Part shown: positions 27,001-39,000 of the stretch, one piece after another
Layout of the letters: every line of letters starts with the position of its first letter
Position numbering within the stretch: the stretch's first letter is position 1
Origin: Antedon bifida
Lineage: Eukaryota; Echinodermata; Crinoidea; Comatulida; Antedonidae
Direction of reading: 5' to 3'
Assembly (NCBI GenBank): GCA_963402885.1
Contig: OY727094.1
Span: forward strand, 2,358,501 to 2,422,500
DNA length: 64,000 nt
Made by a program: the position numbers and the translations under genes
The notes under the pieces: model-generated
What the model saw: only the letters and a program-made list of their open reading frames with translations
What the model was told of the DNA's origin: nothing
Databases searched by the model: none

Positions 27001-30000
27001 AACTATATCATTGTATTTTTAAAATTTATATCTATCTCTCAAACTGAATTTAGTAGTATTTTATGTGAAAATAAAATTTATTTAAAAAATAATTTATAAT
27101 GAATCTTGTTTGTTCATTTTTGTTTGTTTCGTTTATTATCAATATGGCATCCAAATCTTAGGGGTATGTACAAGTAATAATTGGATATCAAAATGACCAG
27201 AATTTGTACTGGGAAGGTTTTAAACTACATTTGAAAACTGCCCTGAAGTGAGTATTTTGGGGTACCCTCTTTGGTTTACAATAAAATAACTTTATTTGAA
27301 TACCAGTGCAATTGTGTATAAATATATGAACCAAAGGAAAAGCTTCCCACTGATGATGGGATTCCCGGTTTGACTATATTATTGAATAACAGAACAACTT
27401 CAAATATCATTTTTTATTTGACCATCCATCTTAAAATTAAAAATGATATTTCAAATTTGTGTGTTATTCAATCAAATATTCACAATTTAAAACAATTTAA
27501 AAACTTAAAAAATAATCATAAAAACACATGTACAAGTTATGAAGAGGAACATGGATGTAGAAAGCATACAATACAGAAATACAGATGATAACTTTTATGA
27601 CACTTTTTGGGAATTTTAAATTTCTAAAAGAAAAGAACAGACATTTTCTGAACTCAGTTTTTCTGGAACGCTTTCTGTTTTTATAATTTAGCAATTGTTT
27701 GTGTCAAAACCATGGATGCATATTATTACTAAGGTATTATGGAGATCTAAGAATATTTTTCGAAGAAATAATAATATACATTGTGAAAATTAATCTCCAG
27801 TAGGAATATTAATATCCAGTTTATTGCCATTATGTATAAAACAATGATTATTATTTCAATATAATTCTATTGTGAGTTGCAAAACAGGCTAATTATTGAG
27901 TTGATGACCTTCAAATGTTGACACGGCCATACAACCGATTTCACCACATACTGCTCGAATGCGATCTTAATTTGTAAGAACAGACAAAAACGTGAGAAGA
28001 TACAGATTGATAAATAGGCAAATGATGATATTAATCTCCCTAGATGACACGTTCCACACGATTTAACGATACCAGAGGTGCGAAATTGACTATAACGCAA
28101 GCGATTTGAATCCATTTACGAAGCGTAGTAGTGATTAGGAAGGCCGTGGCTTACAGAAAAGCGATTGCTGTCCTAGACGACGTCCCAAGCGCATTCTCGC
28201 ACTGTCATCGTAACGACGTTTTCGCTAATCAAGAACACCCTTACACGATTGTCAATGCCATGTATACGTCGCCTCATGGCGAGTAACAAGCGAAGAGCTT
28301 ATTTTTTACGATGGTGATGTTGTGAAGTGATTAGGGAGTATTGTCATTTTTTCTCGTTACATTCTCACCAACATGATCAATAATTGTTTCATTGCTCAGT
28401 ACTTGAGCTACAATGACGACATGATACCTACTTCACAATCTATGAATGTTCACAAAAACAACTAAATTACTTTCAAAAATTGCACATTAATTTTTTTTTC
28501 ATTTAATGTGAATAACTTCAGCCAAAATCAAATCTTTTTTATAATATTGATAAAATTTATAAAAGAATAAGTTTTTCCGATAGAATAAGAGTTTAACAAA
28601 CTTCTAAATGTTAGATTTTAATTTTTTTTAAATGTAGCTATTTTAAAACAATAAACAACAACAGTTGGCATCCAATTCTCACCATCTTGTACAGTAGTTT
28701 GGAAAGTCAAAAAACAAGTAAATTACTTTAAAAAATTGCACATTTTTTTTTTCATTTAATGTGAACATAGAGATATTATAATATCTCTTTGATGTGAATA
28801 TTTTTATATTGATACAATTTATAAAAAGAATAAGTTTTTCTGATAGAATAAGTTAAGAAATTCACCATCTTCATCCAGTTTGCCTATTTTTAAATACATG
28901 TTTTCTTTTTATTTATATTTGTAATTTTTATATGTATTTTGTATGTGTACGCCATTTTGAAAATGAATTTCCAACATATTTTATGATGGACCAATAAATA
29001 TTATCTTATCTTGTAGTTTGGAAAGTTTGCTGTTAAGGCTTTAATTAAATAAGGTAAATAAATCATAAATATTCTTATAACTATAACAATAAATAATTTC
29101 ACGCATAATGAATATATCTATTCATAAACTACTGTATCATCTTTATCATCATCATCATTATAATTGAAAATAAAAGAAATAGTTTATTAATAGTTAATTA
29201 AAATTTACTAAAAGAATTTAACTAATGTATATATTTGATGTTTGTTTTAGGAAATATTTTAGAATAAAAAGAAAACAAAGTATTAATTAATAATAATAAT
29301 AATAATAATTGTCTTTTGTATAGCGCTTAACCAAAATAAAATTTTGTCTAAAGTCCACAAGGCTCGAAACAAGGTGGAAATTACATCATTTCATATGCAA
29401 TTCGAAAGAGATGGGTTTTCATCAATTGTTTAAAGATGGCAATAGATTTGGCATTCTTGATTGATTGTGGATAAATCTCCCTCAAAAACAGAAACTTATA
29501 TTGGGAATCCAAAAAGAGAGTATAATCCTCATAGGTGACCGGCAAATAACCAGATAGCACCAGAAACAATCCCAGTAAATCTCTCAAGTCACAATTTATC
29601 AGAATTGATCCATAATTAACTGTAATTGAAGTCTGTAAGATCTTTCCATACTGCTGGAACTTATCGTTTATCATGGCAAACAATTAGTTTTTAGACAGCT
29701 CAATCCTCGCCACAAAGGAATGTTCTCAGGTTGTCGTCAGTTTATATGCTATTAACAAGAGTAGTGTTTTAAACCTGTTTGAGACACTAATACAAGGTTA
29801 ACATTTCCGTAAACCCCTTAAAGTAAAACATTGCCCCCTGATGAGCAAGCTCCTCCCCGTCCCCCAAATAGTTGGTCAAGTCAAGTCAAGTCAAGTATCA
29901 TTTATTGTCATTTGTTTTAAGAGAAAAACATAGAACATAGAAGTTAGGTGGAAATTGTTTACTATGAGTATTAAGTGGAAACGCTAAATCTCTGTCTAAC

Positions 30001-33000
30001 ACTATCAAACTATTTTGACAAAAAAATGTGATGTGCCCAAATATGGTAGTGATATGACATCATCATGTCCATATATGCGCACATCACATTTCTTTTGTCA
30101 CATAAAGTTTGATAGTGTAGACAGAGCTTAAGACATGTTGTATCCTATAAAAGGGTTAATATTTAACATAGTTCTAAATTTGTGTTTTAACTAGCATTAA
30201 GTTTATAAATAAAGTTTGCTATTTTCAGTTTCCAGGTAATTGTAAAACTTGTATTTGTAAAATAGAGAATTACTTGCAAATGTTTGCAAAATTATTGGAG
30301 ATGATTTAAAATTAGAATTGAATACAAGTAATGACTCAATAATTTTCAATGTGGACATAAATGGTCTTAAAACTCAAATTAAAGCTGTCCATAAGATGCT
30401 AATGAATTTTAGTTACTACTGGATTGATTCAGTACAATATTGTAGGCCTCAAGGGGGTGCTGATGTAAGGTTTTATTCGAAGGAAGCTACCTCTTCACTC
30501 CCTTGATGAAAACAAAAGATGAAAGTCAGTGAAGCGGGCTTAGATAAATTGTACAAGGCGTCAATTGAAGTGGCGCAAGGCCTACCAAACGTGCCACCAC
30601 AAATTATTTACGCTTCGACACCAAGCGTAGAATCATTCTGATAGTCTGCGAGACGATTACGATGTCATTTGTCAGCTCGTTTGATCGGATAATTTAACAC
30701 CTAGTTGGCATCTCTAATAGGTTCGTTCACAACTTCGGATGACGAAATTGCTTACTCACACAAAAGCTGTCAGGCATGGATGTTAGGATTATGCTAGCGT
30801 TCCACTTTATGGCATACAAGGCGTTGCCAAAAAATGATTAAACATATTTTTATTGGACTGTGAGGAACAAGTGTACACTTGATGAACAAGTTAATTAACT
30901 GGGGTGCCTAGATACAAAATTAAGATGTAAATCACAGTATAGGGATTTATACAAACGTCCAAGATAAAAAGCGAAAAAAAAAGAACGGTAGCCATGCATT
31001 TCATTCAAGTTGGTATAGTTATAATTTTGAAGGCAAATGAATTTGTTGTACGGTGGGTGAATCTGAGGGATTTCACAAACACATGCATGTAAGCATAACT
31101 TCACATAGAAGTCACAACACAAAATGATAGTTAATGTGAACCAAACTCTCACTCTTATTCTAGTTTTCAATGAGAGGATTCCTAAAAATCCTTTAAAAAT
31201 TACATTCATCATGATGTTTATCAATTGGACGCAAATGTAAAATTGTGATAAAAATGTGTGTCGCATAACTGACCTCAGATTTTTGTAACCGCACTTACAA
31301 GATTAAAACGAGAAGAATTTTTTTTAACGTAAACAATTCATCAGGTTAATAATAGGAAGCATGCTGGCCGTGGTTGCGCCTATCTCCATTGATCATAATG
31401 GCGCTATTTTATGTGTCCAGAAATTTGACAAAACAGGAAGATAAAATTTTGCTATCTAAAGGAAAAAGACAGTGTGCGAGATTTAACACTTTCCTTGTCC
31501 AATGACACGCGACATCTGTCTATAGTATTATGCTCTGTCTACACTATCAAACTTTATGTGACAAAAACAATGTGATGTGCCCATATATGGACATGGTGAT
31601 GTCATATCACTACCATATTTGGGAATATCACTACCATATTTGGGCACATCACACTTTTTTTTTTGTCAAACTAGTTTGATAGTGTAGGCAGAGCTTTACA
31701 GAGGTATCAATAGCTACGTACATACCTTGCAGATTTGGTGAAAGTTGGTGGTGGAGAGCACAACAGAGTTCTTCAAAACAAAAATGTGGTTCTTGCTCCT
31801 AAAACAAACGACAAAATACTGGTGAATTATTAATACTATGGTAAAATAATAATATACAAACAACCTAATGGTTTTCAGAATTCATGTTATACAGTAAACA
31901 AAATTGTGATTTTTCATGCCTTTTTGGGAGAGTTTTAACTGTAAAATCAGAGTTTATGTTTAATATTTAGTTTACATTTCTATCTCTTTTCTATCGTCTA
32001 TTATTATTTTTTTTTTTCTCTATATACAAAATTTGATAGACATAAAAAAAAAAACATATATTTTGGAAATTCAATAATTTATAAATTGCTGAAGCAGAGA
32101 AATCGGTGAGGATGAGAAAAAGTTGCTCCAATTGAGATTTTAACCCAGAATTTTGATGCGATTCAATTTCAACAAAATCATTACAGTATTACTATTTACA
32201 GTCTATTAAGTTATGTTGGCTTTGAACTATACATGCTACAAAAACACCCAAAACCTCATTTCTGTCTTAAGTGAAAAGGTCAATCAAACCAAAGAAGATT
32301 ACATTAACACCAAGTTTACATAAAGAATGGATCATTAAACAAAAATATACTTAGGATGAATATTTAATAGTTAGTATATTATTAAACATAACAGCTTTAC
32401 TGTTCTTCATGAATATTCATTAGTTTACAGTATTTCAAACCTCAAAATGAGATCATCGGCTTCCAATCCTAAATTATAACCTAGGTGACAAAAATCATCT
32501 TTACAAAAATACAAATAAAAAACCAATTTTATTTTTCCAATTTAAAATCTTTAAAAAAAACCCTAATGAAAAAAATCAGATATTATTAAAATTAGATATT
32601 TATTATCTGAAACCATAATCTAGGTACTCGGTTGAGACTTGAATCCACAACCTTGGAATTGATAAGCAAGCATATGCCACTTTTATGTTATATTTTACTT
32701 TAGTAATTTAATTGCATTAAGCATATATCATCAGAATATAATAATAGCTAGTTGGATAAACAACTTACATAACAAAACAATGACAAATAATTTTTTAAAT
32801 TTACTAAACTTTAACTTGTAAATGACAGTTTTATGTTTGAATGAAAAATTAAATTAATTTAATTACGACGGTTAAGTTTGTTTAGCACCTGGAAAAGAGA
32901 TAACTACACTAAACACCTGTAAGGTAATGCATCTATCTGCCTAGGTGGCATCCATAAACTGCTTAAAAACTGTGTACCTTAGCAGCAGTACTCATCCAAC

Positions 33001-36000
33001 ATAATGATTAATTTGCCTATGAAATTCACTTATTTTTCATGGACAACTAAACTGTTTTGTTTCTACTGTAAGGTAAAAGAATGCAAACCTTTTAATTTAT
33101 ATTCTATATAGTTAAAAGAAATAAACATTGCATAAAGCTCTGTCTACACTATACAAACTTTATGTGACAACAAAATGTGATGTGCCCATATATGGACATG
33201 ATGATGTCATATCACTACCATATTTGGGCATATCGACACCATATTTGGGCATATCACACTATTTTTTTTCAAACTAGTTTGATAGTGTAGACAGAGCTTT
33301 CAATGTTTAGCAAAGAAAAACAAATGTTTAGAAGAGAAAAAACTCAAACATTAAATAAATATTAGAACATTTTACTCCTTGCTGTACAACATCAAATAAA
33401 TTCTACATCTATTAAAAATGTTTACCATCAAACTATATATATAAAAACATTTGATTATTAATTGATTGATTAGTTGATTGATTGATTGATTGATTAAATG
33501 ATCCACTTACCTCTCCACTAGGATCTAAATCATCCAAAAGGTCTTTCCTCTTCTTTTCTTGTTCACTCCCTAATCTCCTTCTTCTCGATCTTCGTGTTAT
33601 AAGTGGGCTTTCAATAGAATCGTTTTCCTGTTGACCATTATTCACCACAACGTCCTTTCTAAGTTGACCATTACTCCCCACAATGACCTTTTTAGGTTGA
33701 CCATTATTCTCCACAATGTCCTTTTTAAGTTGACCATTACTCTCTACAACGTTCTTTTTAAATTCTCCATTAATATTCATATAAATGTTTGAGTTCTCTT
33801 TTGTTCTTCTAAACAGTTTTTTTCTTGTAACTGGTTTTGACTGAGCATTTGAATCCTTTGCAATCTGGTTTGGCTTCTCATTATCGATCAAACCCAATTC
33901 TATTAGTTCATCCTTAATCTTTTCATTTTTCAATACTGGTGAACCATCACGTGATGGTAAAGACTCAGTGTCAAAGAGTTCTGGTGTTCCCTGAATATTA
34001 TCTGGACTATCGGCTATATTTTCTGGAGGAATATCAACAAATTTGTAAGGAGTCTTTTTTAAATCATTAGAAATTTCTTTTCTTCCATTCAGAAGGAGTT
34101 CTTTTGAAGATTTCTCTACATTTGGTTGCTCATACTCAATCTTTATATGTTGATTTTTCTTACAGATGCTTTCACCAGCAGTTGGCATCTGTTGCTCGGA
34201 TAAACTATCAGATGTTTTCTTATTTACATCTGCATTTAACCCTGCTTTTGAGGACATGTCATTCTGTAAAGAACTATTGGTGAGATCAGTGTTGCTGCCA
34301 TTTGAGAAATCAAGACTTGATGAAGTCGTTGGATTGGAATTAGGAACCAGACCAGCTGGTGTAACCAGTAGTTGTCTTTGAACAGTTGGGACGGAGGGTA
34401 TAGCATTTGAAATGGTTGCAGGAGTTGTCGTTAAAACTGGTTTAGGTAGATCAACAACTAAAAGTTTATCAATTCCGTTCTCTTGAATTTTAATTAGCGC
34501 CTGGTATGGTGCCAATTTCACAAACTGACGGACATCTTGCATTTTGCCATTAGCGTCTCGTAGGAACTGCTGTACTTGGAACATCTTTGGAGCTGCTTCT
34601 GTGGCTACGATTACATTTTGTGGAGAAACAGGTTGAGGTTGCACATTCTTGATGGCCTGGCCAGCAGAGGTTTGAGGAGTGGTATGAGCTGGAGCTTTTG
34701 GCGTCACTTGGACTGGAGTCTGCGTTATGGTTTGTAAAGGAGTTTGAGCATGACTCTTAAGCACATTTTGAACAGGAGTCTGAGGAAAAGGTTGCACAGA
34801 ACCTTGTGGTGATGACTCTAAACTGTTTTGTTCTGCCTTTGTTTTTAAAAGTGTCTGTAGAGCTGCAAATGTGGGTTTCTTTCCAAGGGTTGTAGTGCTA
34901 TTGGTTTGATACAAAGTTGCTGGAGACTGAGGGGTTGCATTATGGGTAATATTTGTTTGTATCACTTGTGATGGAGTCATTGGTAAAGATGATACATTAA
35001 GACTGAAGAGAAAAAAAAGATCATTTTCAATAAAATAAAGGATTTCCAAAGAAACCCACAAATAATAGACACTGTTTGTATAAATCTAGATGCTGCTATT
35101 TTTGAAAATTTCTAGAACCTAACAGGTTAGAAAAACAATTTTCTTTGAATACTTAAATTTTTTGATTTAAATAAAAACAGAATTATACGAGTGGTAATAA
35201 AGAATAAATTTCAATATCTCCAATAACAATCAGCATAAATCCAATTAGAAATAGTAATCGAGAAGTCTAGATGTTCGCGATAAACGACAACAATAATAAT
35301 CTGGATACGCATTCAAGGTAACGTTGAACAATTTTCGAGATAATAGACTAATAATGAGATCAATTAGCGTCATTGAAGGCGTGATCCTAGCATTGCAAAT
35401 CATCACTAATCGTGGGTGACCGATTGATAGGGATTTGTTCTCACGTAAAATAGGCTGCGCTTGAACGAACTTCGTAAGATAGAACACTGGTTAATCTTCA
35501 AAACTCCTTAATCAGAGACAAATATTAATAAGTTGGCATTGAACAATGATTTTTATCAAACTAAAAACTAGTTTCTTTTACACACGGTATGAATAATTAA
35601 CTTTTTCTAAACAAAAATAAAAAAAATAATTTGGACATTCTTATAAAGCTAAAGTGGAAAGAGAATGGTATCAGCTTACAGGTATGTCAAAATACAACAA
35701 ACAAAATGGAATCAATAATTAACTTTTTTAAACAAAATTCATAAAAACATAACTTTGGAGTAAACAAAGTTTGATCCACAAATTGAATGTTTGAAATAAA
35801 AGATGTGTTTATTACTAAAATGGAATCTGTTATATCATATCAATGTATTTCTATATTTTTTTGGAAATTTAAGACAAGAGACTTACAAAGAGGAAAGAGA
35901 ATGGTATCAGCTTGCATCTAAATACAAAAAAAAAATGGTTTTGTCAACTTTTCTTTCTTTAAAAAAAAGAATTGGCTGGATTGATTCCAATTGATTACCT

Positions 36001-39000
36001 TTCATTTTGTTTTTCCTTTCTCTCTTTGGCAAATCCTTCAAGTGATTGTAAAAGTTCACCAGCATATTTGATATGAATAACATTGTTTCTGATCCACTTT
36101 GAAAGTCCTTAAAAAGTGAAAAAACTTCTTGTTAAATCTACTCAAAATAATTGATGAAAACACACACAAAGCACACCCTAACAGCTGATGTATCCCATGT
36201 CGATGGGAACGATGGTTTTTAAATATTTTTTGATGGGGAAAATTTAGAGTATGGTTGCAAATTTCAATCATACCGAGTTTGATAGACAGACAGCATGACT
36301 AGAAAATTATACAGTATTTGATTTTAAGTACATTATAAAGTACTATCTACACTATTTGAAAAAAAAGTGTGACATGCTCAAATATGGTAGTGATATGCTT
36401 AAATGGATTATAATTTATAGATCTACTATTAGCTAATGATTGGCCATGCAGTTGGTTTTTTGTTTTTTTCTTGTTTAGGGGTTGGTAGTTGACAAGTTCT
36501 TCTTTTCTGATCCCATAAACAGTTCTTATTTAATATTACCATTTAAGTTATTGTAAATGTATGCTTCTTTTATTTCTTGAACTGTTTCTAAATAAATGTT
36601 GAATGAAACTAGAAAAATATATTACACATCACATTTTTTGTCACATAAAGTATGATAGTGTAGACAGGGCTTAAGTTTTGCAAATCAGAAAGAATCTAAT
36701 AGATGAATAAAATAGTATAAGTTAGTAAATAAAATTGATATAAAAAGTGGGAGATAGAGATAGTTACCAGAGATATATTTGGTTGGATTTCTTCCATATC
36801 TTTCATCAACAAGTATCAAAGATCCCCAATCATTCCTAAATTAAAATTTCATTTTCATTTCATTTATTCATCTCAAAACAATAAAAACAAAACAATAAAA
36901 TACAAAAACATAATAAATAACAGCCAGAACATGAGACAGGAACCCCAAAAGTGAACTAAATCACTGTCGGGTGAGGACCCTTAGACAGGAACCCCAAAAG
37001 TGAACTAAATCACTGTCAGGTGGGGAGCCTTAGACATAAAAACAGTAAAACAAATACATTTTAAGATAAATATAAAACATAAAAATATGTATGTCTATTC
37101 ATATTAAAATTGATTATAAAACAAATATACAGATTAAAATAAGTGTAACAATCATAAAAAAATTGAATGTTAAAATGTTTCATTCATTATTAATTTGATA
37201 TAGTTATATGAATGATGTTTATTTGAGCCTAAAGGCCAATTTACACAGATGAGCGGTAACGGTAAGCGGAAAACCGCGTAGCTTGTCCAACGTAGAATCT
37301 GTGTGTCTGTCATCTATCCTGAGCAGGAACCGTTTGTCAGCTACGCATTGTGTGTAAATGGTCATAATAGTCAGGTGGCTTAACAACAAAAAATGACGAA
37401 ATCGTTACACGGTGGACAAAAGCGCGAAATTTGGCATGGAGCTTCGTTGGGACCTACCAATTGATTTTTGCCTAGGAGCCACTCTGATTGTAATTTATTT
37501 TTCAAGATGGCGGCCAAATTCCAAAATGGCCGCCAATAAATTGGAAAATCCCATTTCATTTGTTGCAGAAGTCACATATAGGCAAATGAACTATCAAAAC
37601 ATAAGTATTCATGGTCATTGAAACATATTTTAGACATGTTGCATGACATGGGTCATTCGTTGTTAAGATGGTGGCCAAAATCCAACATGGCTGCCAGTAG
37701 CCTAAACTGAAATACCATTCTGGTTGCAGAAATCGCATATAGGTATCAAACGAAGTAGGAAAACATGGAGTAGGCCTAATCATGGTCATTGAAACATATT
37801 TTAGACATGGTACATAATATAGGTCACTCGTTGCAAAGATGGTGGGACAAATCCAAAATGGCTGCCTGCAAACTAGGAAATCACATACAGTATCTGTGGA
37901 CGGCAGAAGTAATATGTAAATGAAGTATCTGTAGTAAATGGTAGAGGTGGTATGTAAATTACAAGTAACTGTAAAATAAATCTATACAAAAAAGTTATAA
38001 CCAGTTCAGTTGCTGAAACCACATAAAATGTGGTATTTTTGGGAAAATAAAGATTGAGGGCGCTGTTCACATAAGTAAAAGTACACTTTTTTACCTGTAA
38101 CTAATTAAGTTTTTCTCAGAATATTTTTTTAATGGTCTTATTTGATAGATAATTACATTTTCTTTATATTAAAGAAAACAAATTTTACATTAAATATCCA
38201 TAGTTCAGATAAATTTACGTTAAGTGCCTAAAATCAGCAAATATAACACATTTTAATACATAACAAATACTATTGGATGTTAACAAATTACAAATTTAGT
38301 TATCATAAATAGGATTCTTTTACATTTTCATAGAACATGTTTTATTATAAAACATATAAATATATATTTTTCTAACAATTTCTCATAAAAAAAACTTGTA
38401 CGACCACTAGTTTTCGAGATATAGAAATGTGTACTACCAGTACAGGTCAAAGGTCAATAACAAGAATCTGGGTCATTTTCTTGGAAAAATTTGTATTAGA
38501 CTGAATAGAAACATCCATCTTCTGATTAATTTGAGACCTATTTAAAGTTTGTCCAACTGTTAGTTACCAAGTTATATGACATGTAGGTCAAAGGTCAAAA
38601 ATACCAAAAATCATACTTCCGGCCATTTTTTGACAAATGTTTCCATTAGGACGAATATTAATATGCATCTTCCAAATAATTTGACACTAAAATTATTTAA
38701 TTTAATGTAAGCGTTGCGGAGATATGGTTATTTTGTTTTCAATTGGATTAAAATATTCAAATTGAGGTCAAAGGTCAAAGAAAAACTTTAGAAATTTGAT
38801 AACATGGGTTTTTATAACTAGCATGGTTAAAAAATTCATAAAATGCAATGCTTGCACTTTCCTTCTGATTTGCAGACTAAAATACATTGGGAATGAACTA
38901 TTTCTGACTTTGTATACGATTATATGTATTTCAATTTCAATGGCTACCATTTTTATTTTTGGGCGCCATCTTGGAACTCACTTTATATAATATTTCCTGA

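Noticed and set aside
30895..31266. 123-codon minus-strand frame
   Set aside because: No similarity, wrong phase for BRIP1, lies in an intron.
20869..35002. A separate downstream gene rather than the BRIP1 tail
   Set aside because: The large exon joins the helicase exon in phase, begins with LNVS and contains a TPELFD motif as in BRIP1. The last three exons stay in phase, although a separate gene cannot be fully excluded for them.
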